From NCBI RefSeq assembly GCF_001613045.1, contig NZ_BDBP01000029.1, positions 34,525-98,524 on the forward strand: 64,000 bases of DNA, in the 5' to 3' direction. A program made the translations under genes and the position numbers. The notes beneath the pieces were generated by a model. The model saw only the letters and a program-made list of their open reading frames with translations. It was not told where the DNA came from and searched no databases. The stretch comes from Nocardia lijiangensis NBRC 108240. Lineage in GTDB: Bacteria > Actinomycetota > Actinomycetes > Mycobacteriales > Mycobacteriaceae. Positions 55,045-63,023 of this stretch are shown piece by piece (position 1 is the stretch's first letter; each line of letters begins with the position of its first letter).

Positions 55045-55977
55045 ATGCGATCGGAACAGCTGCGATACCTGGAGGCGGCGATCCGCCACGGTTCACTGCG
55101 CAAGGCGGCCCAGGAGGTGGGCGTCGGGCAGCCGACACTCAGCCAGCAGATCCAGCGCCTCGAGGAGGATCTCAACGTCATCCTGCTGATCCGCCGCGCC
55201 AACGGCGTCCTCCCCAGCGCCGAGGCCCGGATTCTGCTCCCGCACATACGGCAGGTGCTGCAGGCCAACCGTGCCCTTCGTGAGGAGGCCGGTCTGATCA
55301 ACGGGCTGCGCAGCGGCAGCGTCCGTCTGGGTGCGGTCGCCACGGCCAGCCAGATACTGCTACCGAGAGTGGTTCCGCTCTATCGGAACTCGTTTCCCAA
55401 CGTGCGCTTCTCGGTGTGGGAATCCGGCTCCCAGGCTGTGCGCGACAGCGTGATCAGCGGCGAACTCGATCTCGGGTTGGTGGTGGGTACCGGCGATCCG
55501 GCCTCCTCCGCCGGCCTCACCTCGACCGACCTGATCTTCGATGAAGTCCTGCTGTGCGTGTCCCGGCATCATCCGCTGGCCGGCAAACCAACCGTCAGCC
55601 TCGACGACCTCGAGGGCCAGTCCTGGGTGGTGTCCGCGCACGGCTACGCCCTCCGGGAGTTGGTGGACCGTGTGTTCTCACCACCGGCACAAGACATCGT
55701 CTACGAGACGACCACCCCGCAAACCAGCCTGCTCATGGTCGCCGCCCAGGTGGGTATCGCCATGCTCCCTCGGCATGCGCTGCGCGGCTACGGCGCCGAC
55801 GAGATCGCCACGCCCGCAACGGAATGGGACCCACCTCGGCTGACCGTCTGCCTGATCAGGCGGACCGACACTCAACCAGCGCCCGCAGCGCGAAAGCTCA
55901 TCCACGCACTGCGCGAGGTCAGCGCGGAATGGTCGCGCAACTATCCGCAGAAGCCGCCGCTACACACCTCACAGTAG
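55045..55977 (+). CDS. LysR-type regulator divergent from the biotin-dependent operon
   Basis: A 310-residue regulator with an N-terminal winged helix-turn-helix (MRSEQLRYLEAAIRHGSLRKAAQEVGVGQPTLSQQIQRLEEDL) and a C-terminal effector domain (SVRLGAVATASQILLPRVVPLY and the rest). I take the ATG at 55045; the very long open frame upstream is antisense to the operon. Its place at the head of the operon makes it the probable substrate-responsive activator. Confidence 0.88.
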   Translation: MRSEQLRYLEAAIRHGSLRKAAQEVGVGQPTLSQQIQRLEEDLNVILLIRRANGVLPSAEARILLPHIRQVLQANRALREEAGLINGLRSGSVRLGAVATASQILLPRVVPLYRNSFPNVRFSVWESGSQAVRDSVISGELDLGLVVGTGDPASSAGLTSTDLIFDEVLLCVSRHHPLAGKPTVSLDDLEGQSWVVSAHGYALRELVDRVFSPPAQDIVYETTTPQTSLLMVAAQVGIAMLPRHALRGYGADEIATPATEWDPPRLTVCLIRRTDTQPAPAARKLIHALREVSAEWSRNYPQKPPLHTSQ

Positions 55978-56028
55978 GCGCGGTCAGTGGACTGGCTCGC
56001 CGTGAAGTTCCCGTCCCATGGCATATGA

Positions 56029-56190
56029 CCAGCCGCGGTGGTGTCGTACGACTTCACCGTCGAGGGTGCCTCGAGCAGCCCGGTCAGCAACAAGAAGATG
56101 CAGCACATGACGGACCTGGCCGCGCACTCGGGTATGCCGGTCGTCTATCTCACGGAATCGACCGGAGTCAGGATGCCCGACATCATGGGT
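56029..56190 (+). pseudogene. Fragment of an acyl-CoA carboxyltransferase
   Basis: An in-frame stretch of about 54 residues, AVVSYDFTVEGASSSPV, then KKMQHMTDLAAHSGMPVVYL and TGVRMPDIMGA, matches the N-domain of PccB-type carboxyltransferases (VVSYDFTV, then GARMPDIMGA). A stop (TGA at 56026) lies just upstream, and after the fragment the frame continues without homology. The remaining roughly 450 residues are missing. It is not a copy of the local 12S gene, whose equivalent segment reads VIVVAEDFTVRGGS, so it is a remnant of another carboxylase. Confidence 0.7.
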
Positions 56191-56253
56191 GCGGCGACGC
56201 TTGTACCCGACCCCTCGACCGTTCACATGCGCATATCGATTCGGCGATATGGC

Positions 56254-56493
56254 TCAAAGGAGAGCGTATTCGGACCTCACACTTGCTCGCGTCCGGCCGA
56301 TCCTTTCGCACCATTGGTCGTGCAGTGTTCTCCAGACTTCGGTGGCGGTGCGGGTCCACTTCATTTCCAGCTCTGCCGCGGCCAAGGCGGGTTTCTCTCT
56401 TTCGAATTCGTTGTCCGCGTGTGCGGCGCGGTCGACCAGTTCGCTCCAGCGAGCGAAGTCCTGATGTAGTGCGTCTTCGATCGTCTTGCGCAT
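56254..56493 (-). CDS. Small helical protein of unknown function
   Basis: A 79-residue protein starting at an ATG with AAGGAG five bases upstream. It is mostly charged helix (MRKTIEDALHQDFARWSELVDRA, then AALAAAELEMKWTRTATEVWRTLHDQW) and looks like a small coiled regulator or toxin/antitoxin-sized protein, but no family is recognised. It stands alone beside the carboxyltransferase fragment in a gene-poor area. Confidence 0.55.
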   Translation of the reverse strand: MRKTIEDALHQDFARWSELVDRAAHADNEFEREKPALAAAELEMKWTRTATEVWRTLHDQWCERIGRTRASVRSEYALL

Positions 56494-56995
56494 TGCAGCT
56501 CCTTCGTGCGTTGTAGTGATCTTGTGGACCGAATTCTCGAAAACAGGGGATCGGGTTCCGGCGACGTGGTCGGGTAGCGCGGACCCGGGAAGCAAGAGCC
56601 GCTGAGGCTCGCCGATGCAGCAGTTCTGGTGTTGTGGAAACGCTTAGCCGTTCGGCAACGTCACGCAATCGTGGCTACCGACTCGTTACTGCTCCGCCCG
56701 CCGCGATGTCGCGGGGGTCGATCTTCGATATGAAGGCGAGAGGGGAAGATTGCAGATCGCGAGCGAGTCGGTTGCGGACTTCTGCTCGCCGACCTCGTGG
56801 GCAACTTGCGGGACGTGCGGTCGTTGCGACCTAGCGCCTACATGGCTGCCGACCTTCCCGGCCGTCTTTGATATCAGCTTGGTCACAGTTTACGCACAGT
56901 CGGTTAACTATGCATAGAGGAATGCGGAAGCCGCTTCAGGAAAACCGCAGGTGCGCCACGGTCCCGTCGTGCATCCAGTGAGTTTGCCAGCTATA

Positions 56996-57011
56996 TGTGA
57001 TGCATGTCACG
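56996..57011. promoter_or_regulatory. Second CRP-like palindrome
   Basis: TGTGA-N6-TCACG, one mismatch from the CRP consensus, in a gene-poor stretch next to an AT-rich patch. No clear target gene lies immediately downstream. Confidence 0.35.
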
Positions 57012-57410
57012 TCCATTCAGGTTGACACCCGGTTGAGGCGGCTTGCCCGTTTCCGCCCGCGGCAGCGAGCACGTGCCAGCACCGCGACCTGCGCGGCCGC
57101 AGTCAGGGAGGCCGGATGCGCCACAGGTCGCCGCGGACCCTTGTTTCGGCGGCTTCGGGTTGCCGTGCCGGTGCAGCGTCGCCCCAAGATTTGCCGGTCA
57201 ACCGGCACGCTGCCCTGGGCCGTGGCTTGGCCCGAGAACAAGTGCGAGTCGTGATCGACGCGGCCGTCGACGAACTCGACCCGCTGGTCGGGGAGCACCT
57301 TCGCAGGCAGAAAAAGCAGGTATGTGCGTAGGTAGTTCTCCGGTCGCTGATCGTGCTCGCGGAAAGAAGGCTGCAGGGGACAGGTCAGGCATCACCTCTC
57401 GAGGACACTC

Positions 57411-57620
57411 ATGAATCCACAGAATCGGCAGCATGCAGTTCACGATGCGCGCTCTCCGTCCGCGAAGCGGCCACAGCCACTACGTGTACTGGTCCGGGAG
57501 ACGAGCCCGAGGACAGCCGGCAGCCAGGAAGAGCGAGGGTTCGAACGGGCACTCTTGAATGCGCCGACGTCGGTGTGGCACGTCGACGACGCGCCCTCGA
57601 CAGCACCGGTCCAATGCTGA
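57411..57620 (+). CDS. Short hypothetical frame
   Basis: 69 codons from an ATG with GAGG six bases upstream (MNPQNRQHAVHDARSPSAKR and onward). The product is polar and low in hydrophobic residues, and I see no family. Its stop overlaps the ATG of the next frame (ATGCTGA), a layout like translational coupling. Base composition is less biased at third positions than in firm genes nearby, so it may be non-coding. Confidence 0.25.
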   Translation: MNPQNRQHAVHDARSPSAKRPQPLRVLVRETSPRTAGSQEERGFERALLNAPTSVWHVDDAPSTAPVQC

Positions 57621-57844
57621 CACCTGCCGGGGGAGCGGGATTCCCTGCGCACGGTGATGCGCACTTGCGGATCTGGCTGGGCGGAACGGCCTTCGACTAT
57701 CGAGCCGCTGTTGCCGCGGCACACAACCTGATCGGCGATTGGCAGCGAAAGCCCTGGTGCGCAATCGAATTGATCCTCCATACCGCCGAAGAATGCCTGC
57801 CCGAAACCCGCTTGCCGAACGAACGATTGTTTCTCGGCCCGTGA
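57614..57844 (+). CDS. Short hypothetical frame, possibly the tail of a decayed gene
   Basis: 76 codons (MLTPAGGAGFPAHGDAHLRI, later AAVAAAHNLIGDW and CAIELILHTAEECLPETRLP). The second half looks more protein-like than the first, and the frame is open upstream of the ATG. It overlaps the previous frame by seven bases. A frameshifted remnant or a real small gene are both possible. Confidence 0.3.
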   Translation: MLTPAGGAGFPAHGDAHLRIWLGGTAFDYRAAVAAAHNLIGDWQRKPWCAIELILHTAEECLPETRLPNERLFLGP

Positions 57845-57878
57845 CCGTAGGGCGAAATGCGTGTAGCAGCCGAAAGAT

Positions 57879-60800
57879 TCAGAGTTCGGATTGCTTGGCG
57901 ACCCACGCTGCGATCTGGGTGCGCGAGGTGAATCCCAGTTTGGTCAGGATATGTTCCACGTGTCCCTCGGCGGTGCGCTGCGAAATCACCAGCCGGGCGG
58001 CGATTGCCTTGTTGGTCAGACCTCGAGCGACGAGATCAGCGACCTGGCGCTCACGCTTGGTCAGATTCCCCGCCGGACGACGGACCGGCGTGGCTTCGGA
58101 TTCGTCGCCGAGCGCGAAGCGCGCCGCGGCATCGAGACTCATCGCGGCACCCTCCCGGCAGGCGGCCTCGAATGCCCGCTGTCCGAGCGCCTTGCGGCTG
58201 TTCCGGGCGCATTCCTCACGATAGACGAGCAATGTGCGAAACATGAATACGGAGCTGCAGGCAATCTGGCCCAACGAGTCGGCGGCGCCCATCAAGACGG
58301 CTGCGCGCCGGGCATGGTGCCGTTCGTCGGCGATCCAGGCCAGCGTTTCCGTACAGGCCGCGGCGACGAGCGGATCGGCCACCAGTTCGGCCAACCGAAG
58401 ACCTTCCTTCAACCATGGCTCGGCCCGGTTGGACTCGCCCCCTCGCCACTCCGCGAATCCCGTTACCCACATCGCCCACGACCGTTCCAACAATTCTGCG
58501 GATGATTCGGTAGTGGCGAGCGTCTTCTCGAGACAGGAGATGGCCTGCGACGTGTGGCCTTGCAGTGCATGAGCCCATCCAAGCAAGAACTGGGCGTCCA
58601 GCTGCAATATGAGGTCGCCGCGTGCTTCGTATACTCCTACCGCGTCGGCCAAGTTTTTGCAGGCGCGGGCCAGATCACCGTCCTGCTCGGCGAGAGCCTT
58701 GGTGCCCTCGGAATGCGCAAGTAAGGCTCCGACCCAGGGGTCCGCCGTCTGCTCGGCCAGGGTCTGGAGTTGCGCCACATAGGCTGTGGTGGCTGTTGGC
58801 TCACCCTGCATCGCGGCCATCGCAGTGGCACCGTAGAGTGCCTTGGCTCGGTCGGCGGTCTGCACACCGGTCGTATGGGCGAGCACGCGTTCGCACCAGT
58901 GACGTCCCTCGCTGAGCCGCTCACGCAAAACCCAGAAGGGATAGAGGGCGGCGACAATCCGCAACCCGCTCTCGCTCGACTCGGTCAGGCTGAATTCCAG
59001 CGCCTTCCGCAGATTCGGCAACTCACGTTCCAGTCGGGCAACCCACTGCGGCTGATGTGGGCCGATCCATTCCGCTTCTGCTTGGAGAGCCAATTGCTCG
59101 CACCAATCACGGTGGCGCTGAAGGTATTCTGGGTAGTCTCCGCTGTTTTCGGCTTTCTGCCTCCCGTATTCTTGGACGGTCTCGAGCATCCGGAAGCGGA
59201 TCGTGCCATCTGTTTCTTCGCGGATCAGGATCGACTTGTCCACCAGCGCGGATAGCGCATCGAGCAATTCCGCCTCGGTCAAGATGGTGCCGCACGCTTG
59301 TTCGGCGGCGTCGAGCTCGAAACCGCCCGAGAACACCGACAGCTGGTTCCATAGTTGCTGCTCGACCGTGGTGCACAGGTCATAGCTCCAGCCGATGCAC
59401 CATCGCAGGGTCTGCTGTCGCATCGGGGCATCACGGCTCCCGCGAGTCAGCAGGGCATATCGGTCGTCCAGCCGGGTCAAGATCTGCTCGGGCGACATCG
59501 TCCGAAGACGGGCTGCTGCCAGCTCGATCGCCAACGGCAACCCGTCCAGTCGGGCACAGATCCGCGCCACGCCGAGGCTGGTGTCGTCGGTTACCGTGAA
59601 GCCCGGCACGGCCGCGGCAGCTCGTTCGGCGAACAAGGTCACAGCGTCGTACGTGGCCGCTCTTCGCAACGCCGGCATGTTCGTCGATTCGGGAATCCCC
59701 AACGGGGGCACCGCAAACACCGACTCCCCACCCACGCTCAGAGCCTCGCGGCTGGTCGCCAGAATCCGTAACTGCGAGCAGGTCCGCAACAGCGATTCGG
59801 TCAGTTTCGCGACCGCATCGATCACCTGCTCGCAGTTGTCCAGCACCAGCAGCAGACTGCGCGGGGACAGCAGTTCCGCCAGCGCTTCGAGGACGGGTCG
59901 CGCATCGCGGGTTCGCAAGCCGAGAGTGGCGGCCACGACGTCGACCACCAATGTCGCATCCCGTAGATCACCCAGCTCGACCAGCCACACGCCATCGGCG
60001 AAATCACCCTTCACCTTCTGGGCGACGCGCAGTGCGAGCCGGGTCTTGCCGACCCCGCCCATCCCGGTCAGCGTCGCCAGACGCGACCCCACCAGCAGGT
60101 TCTTGACCTCGGCCACCTGGATCCGCCGATCGACAAAGCTGGTCAGTTCCAACGGCAGGTTCCCGACACCTGTCGCAGGTGCAGGTGCAGGCGCCGACGT
60201 CGCAACTGATGCACGCTCAGCTCCCAGATCGGTTCGCAGGGCCATCTCGTCGACCGCGAAACCATGATTGCGCTCTACCTGCCGCAGTTGCTCTCCCAAC
60301 GCCGCAGCGGTCGGGCGGTCCCGCGGCTCGCGCGACATCGCCGACTCGATCACCGCGCACATGTCGCCCGGGATTCCTCTCTCGCGCAGATCAGGGACCG
60401 GTTGCTTCGTGATCCGCAGGAACTGCGCGACCACCTGCTCACCGCTGCGACGCTCGAAAGCCGCATGCCCGGTCAGGGCACAGAACAATGTGGCCCCCAC
60501 CGCGTACACATCCGATGCCCGGCTGGGGGCCTCCCCGCTCAGCACCTCGGGAGCAATGAACGCCGGCGAACCGGTGATCGTGCCGGTCGCTGTCTCGAAC
60601 CCACCGGTGATGTGGGCGATACCGAAGTCCGTCAACGCAGGTTCGCCGTAGTCGGTGAGCAGGATGTTCCCCGGCTTTATATCGCGGTGCAGAACTTCGG
60701 CCCGATGCGCCGTTTCCAGCGCACCCGCGATCTTCACCCCGAGGTGCAGCACTTCTGGCAGCGGTAGCGGGCCGTCGCGGCGAATGCGCGCATCGAGCGA

Positions 60801-61124
60801 GCCGCGAGCGTGGTACGGCATCACCAGGTACGGGCGACCGCTTGCGGTCTCACCGACCTCGAGCATGTCGACAATGTTCGGGTGCCCTGTCAGCCGCCCC
60901 ATCGCGCGTTGCTCGCGAAAGAAACGCTCCCGATTCTCGTCGAGTTCGCCAGTGAGCACCTTCACCGCCACCGTGCGGTCCACATCGGTCTGGGTGCATC
61001 GATACACCTCCCCGAACCCGCCCCGTCCGATCTCCTCCGCTTGTGCGAAACCGGCAGCGTTCAACTCCGTGACGACGTCAACACCAACATCACGCTGTGT
61101 CTCGAGCGGATCGATCTCAACCAT
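57879..61124 (-). CDS. PknK-like Ser/Thr kinase fused to STAND ATPase and LuxR DNA-binding domain
   Basis: A 1081-residue regulator. Residues about 30-290 form a Hanks-type kinase (GRGGFGEVY, VAVK Lys, HRDIKPGN, DFG, SPAFIAPE). A Pro/Ala linker leads to a signal-transduction ATPase (Walker A GMGGVGKT near residue 365, LLLVLDNCEQ Walker B, TSREAL), then a long helical TPR-like region, and a C-terminal LuxR-type helix-turn-helix (NLTKRERQVADLVARGLTNKAIAARLVISQRTAEGHV). Architecture and length are those of mycobacterial PknK (1110 residues). I choose the ATG at 61124; a GTG 18 codons earlier is possible. It probably joins a kinase cue to transcription control; targets are unknown. Confidence 0.87.
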   Translation of the reverse strand: MVEIDPLETQRDVGVDVVTELNAAGFAQAEEIGRGGFGEVYRCTQTDVDRTVAVKVLTGELDENRERFFREQRAMGRLTGHPNIVDMLEVGETASGRPYLVMPYHARGSLDARIRRDGPLPLPEVLHLGVKIAGALETAHRAEVLHRDIKPGNILLTDYGEPALTDFGIAHITGGFETATGTITGSPAFIAPEVLSGEAPSRASDVYAVGATLFCALTGHAAFERRSGEQVVAQFLRITKQPVPDLRERGIPGDMCAVIESAMSREPRDRPTAAALGEQLRQVERNHGFAVDEMALRTDLGAERASVATSAPAPAPATGVGNLPLELTSFVDRRIQVAEVKNLLVGSRLATLTGMGGVGKTRLALRVAQKVKGDFADGVWLVELGDLRDATLVVDVVAATLGLRTRDARPVLEALAELLSPRSLLLVLDNCEQVIDAVAKLTESLLRTCSQLRILATSREALSVGGESVFAVPPLGIPESTNMPALRRAATYDAVTLFAERAAAAVPGFTVTDDTSLGVARICARLDGLPLAIELAAARLRTMSPEQILTRLDDRYALLTRGSRDAPMRQQTLRWCIGWSYDLCTTVEQQLWNQLSVFSGGFELDAAEQACGTILTEAELLDALSALVDKSILIREETDGTIRFRMLETVQEYGRQKAENSGDYPEYLQRHRDWCEQLALQAEAEWIGPHQPQWVARLERELPNLRKALEFSLTESSESGLRIVAALYPFWVLRERLSEGRHWCERVLAHTTGVQTADRAKALYGATAMAAMQGEPTATTAYVAQLQTLAEQTADPWVGALLAHSEGTKALAEQDGDLARACKNLADAVGVYEARGDLILQLDAQFLLGWAHALQGHTSQAISCLEKTLATTESSAELLERSWAMWVTGFAEWRGGESNRAEPWLKEGLRLAELVADPLVAAACTETLAWIADERHHARRAAVLMGAADSLGQIACSSVFMFRTLLVYREECARNSRKALGQRAFEAACREGAAMSLDAAARFALGDESEATPVRRPAGNLTKRERQVADLVARGLTNKAIAARLVISQRTAEGHVEHILTKLGFTSRTQIAAWVAKQSEL

Positions 61125-61248
61125 TGTCGACTCGTGAGCTACCCGGCGGGCACCAGCCAGAATATCCCGGCAGGTCACTTGCGGCCATGGCGCCCGCGCG
61201 TGCTGAGTGCCGCGCTGCTCTTTGTGTCCGGGACCCCTGCCGAAAATT

Positions 61249-61290
61249 CAAAAAACACGGTTCCGTGGCATATCTGCCGCGAAACCGTGT
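61249..61290 (-). terminator. Intrinsic terminator of tRNA-Leu copy 1
   Basis: A 16-base near-perfect stem (61255-61270 with 61275-61290) and four-base loop, followed in the minus-strand transcript by a run of T. It lies seven bases beyond the tRNA 3' end, the most classical factor-independent terminator in the window. Confidence 0.85.
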
Positions 61291-61297
61291 CATTGAG

Positions 61298-61382
61298 TGT
61301 CCGAAGGGGGACTTGAACCCCCACGCCCGATAAAGGGCACTAGCACCTCAAGCTAGCGCGTCTGCCATTCCGCCACCCGGAC
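61298..61382 (-). tRNA. tRNA-Leu, anticodon GAG (copy 1)
   Basis: 85-base type II tRNA with a long variable arm. The acceptor stem is GTCCGGG paired with TTCGGAC (two G-T pairs), the anticodon loop is TTGAGGT with anticodon GAG, and the T arm is GGGGGTTCAAGTCCCCC. CCA is not encoded. Confidence 0.93.
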
Positions 61383-61472
61383 CGGTGTGTTCTGTTGTGT
61401 CCGTGGCGACTTGGTGTCGCCAACGGATCATGATCATAAAGGGGTGGGTGGGCCGATTGCCAAATCGGCAGG

Positions 61473-61829
61473 TCAGGCGGGGATATGGACGCGGTCGGCA
61501 CCGATGCGATCGATACGGTCGCGACCCCAGGCGCCGAGCGGTTCGAGGGCGCGATTGAGGGCCGAACCCAGCTCTGTGAGTTCGTATTCCACGCGCGGCG
61601 GGATCTCCGGGAAGATCTCGCGGGTGACGATGCCATCCTCCTCGAGCTCGCGCAGCTGCTGGATGAGCATCTTCTCCGAGACGCCCGGCAGCCCGCGGCG
61701 CAGCTCGCCGAAGCGGCGCACGCCGTTCACCTCGAGCTCCCAGAGGATCAGCGCCTTCCACTTGCCGCCGATCACGTCCATGGCCGCGTCGATGCCGCAG
61801 AAGTATGGTCCCGATCTCTTTGCGCCCAT
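61473..61829 (-). CDS. HxlR-family transcriptional regulator
   Basis: A 118-residue winged-helix protein with the HxlR pattern: Cys near residue 11 (YFCGIDAAMDVIGGKWKALILWEL), then RFGELRRGLPGVSEKMLIQQLRELEEDGIVTRE and PPRVEYELTELG. The single N-terminal Cys is typical of redox- or aldehyde-sensing members. It is divergent from the oxidoreductase gene (143 bases apart), which is its likely target. Confidence 0.92.
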   Translation of the reverse strand: MGAKRSGPYFCGIDAAMDVIGGKWKALILWELEVNGVRRFGELRRGLPGVSEKMLIQQLRELEEDGIVTREIFPEIPPRVEYELTELGSALNRALEPLGAWGRDRIDRIGADRVHIPA

Positions 61830-61972
61830 CGCCGCACCTCGCTAGCTGCTCACACACGTATTGGTAAGTACCCGACTGAATAGTAGGTACTTGTCGACGC
61901 AACGCCACCCGAGCACTGTTGATTCCAGCGCGCTGACCACAACGTTTTCAACCCCAAGGAGTTGACCCCGCG

Positions 61973-62842
61973 ATGGCGGAAATCCAGCAGACCTCGGTGA
62001 CGGTCCTCGGTCTCGGCGCGATGGGCCAGGCCCTGGTGTCGGCCTTCCTGAAGACGGGACGACCCACCACCGTCTGGAACCGGACCCCCGGCAAGGACGC
62101 CGACCTCGTCGCGGCAGGCGCGGCAGGCGCCGCCACCGTGGACGAGGCCGTACTGGCAGGCGAGGTGATCGTGGTCGTGCTGCTCGACCACGCCTCGGTG
62201 CACGCCGCGCTCGATCCGGTCGCCGAGCGACTGGCGGGCAAGCAGCTGATCAACCTGACCAGCACCGCACCCGAGGAAGCGCGCGAGCTGGCCCGGTGGG
62301 CCGAACAGCACGGCATCGACTACCTCGACGGCGGCATCATGGCGGTGCCGCCGATGATCGGGCAGCCCGGCGCCGCCATCCTGTACAGCGGGTCGCGCAC
62401 AGTCTTCGACGACAACCGCGAGTTGCTCGAATCCGCCGCCGCCGCACACTATTTCGGCGACGACGCGGGCCTCGCCGCCACCTGGGACTTCGCCCTGCTG
62501 TCGAACATGTACGCGATGTTCGCCGGGTTCATGCACGGCGCGGCACTGGTGCGCTCCACCGGCGCGTCGGCCAGTGCGTTCGCCGAACGCGCGACCGCGT
62601 GGATCACGGCGATGGCCCAGCTCCTGCCGGAATACGGCCGGATCATCGATACCGGCGACTACACCACCGACGTGCAACACCTGGCCTTCCACAAGGCCGC
62701 GGTGGACGCGATCGTGCGCGCCAGCCGCGACGCCGGAGTCGCGCTCGATCTGGTCGGCCCGATCAAGAACCTCATCGACCGCCAGGTCGCCGACGGCCAC
62801 GGCGCCCTCGCCTTCCCGCGCACCTTCGAAGAGCTGCGCTGA
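61973..62842 (+). CDS. NAD(P)-dependent oxidoreductase, imine-reductase-like
   Basis: A 289-residue member of the beta-hydroxyacid dehydrogenase/imine reductase group. The N-terminal Rossmann motif is VLGLGAMGQAL, NRTPGK follows the second strand (an Arg pattern favouring NADPH), then INLTSTAPEEA and GGIMAVPPMIG. The C-terminal helical domain has ALLSNMYAMFAGFMHGAAL in place of the catalytic Lys helix of hydroxyacid dehydrogenases, which points to an imine reductase. It is probably regulated by the divergent HxlR gene. Confidence 0.88.
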   Translation: MAEIQQTSVTVLGLGAMGQALVSAFLKTGRPTTVWNRTPGKDADLVAAGAAGAATVDEAVLAGEVIVVVLLDHASVHAALDPVAERLAGKQLINLTSTAPEEARELARWAEQHGIDYLDGGIMAVPPMIGQPGAAILYSGSRTVFDDNRELLESAAAAHYFGDDAGLAATWDFALLSNMYAMFAGFMHGAALVRSTGASASAFAERATAWITAMAQLLPEYGRIIDTGDYTTDVQHLAFHKAAVDAIVRASRDAGVALDLVGPIKNLIDRQVADGHGALAFPRTFEELR

Positions 62843-62938
62843 CCCACCCGCCGAACCCCGCAACCCGCCGGTGACCAGCGATTTGTACCGCGATTTGGCC
62901 CCAGACGCCGCATCCGTTAACCTTGCTGAGCACCACCG

Positions 62939-63023
62939 GTCCGGGTGGCGGAATGGCAGACGCGCTAGCTTGAGGTGCTAGTGCCCTTTATCGGGCGTGG
63001 GGGTTCAAGTCCCCCTCCGGACA
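62939..63023 (+). tRNA. tRNA-Leu, anticodon GAG (copy 2)
   Basis: 85 bases, identical to copy 1 except for one base in the 3' acceptor strand (TCCGGAC instead of TTCGGAC), which restores a G-C pair. It lies in inverted orientation to copy 1. The serine recombinase on the other strand ends inside its 3' part, so this 3' end may be an attachment site. Confidence 0.93.

Larger units (their letters stand above)
56494..57878. other. Gene-poor stretch
   Basis: About 1.4 kb with weak coding signal. It holds an AT-rich patch with the palindrome CTATGCATAG (56908-56917), a CRP-like site (56996-57011) and two short overlapping frames (57411-57844) listed separately. Nothing else is supportable. Together with the carboxyltransferase fragment to its left it may be a decayed region. 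Confidence 0.6.

Noticed and set aside
57043..57331. Frames around 57043-57331 as genes
   Set aside because: Arg/Pro/Ala-rich products, no ribosome site and several competing frames; no consistent coding signal.
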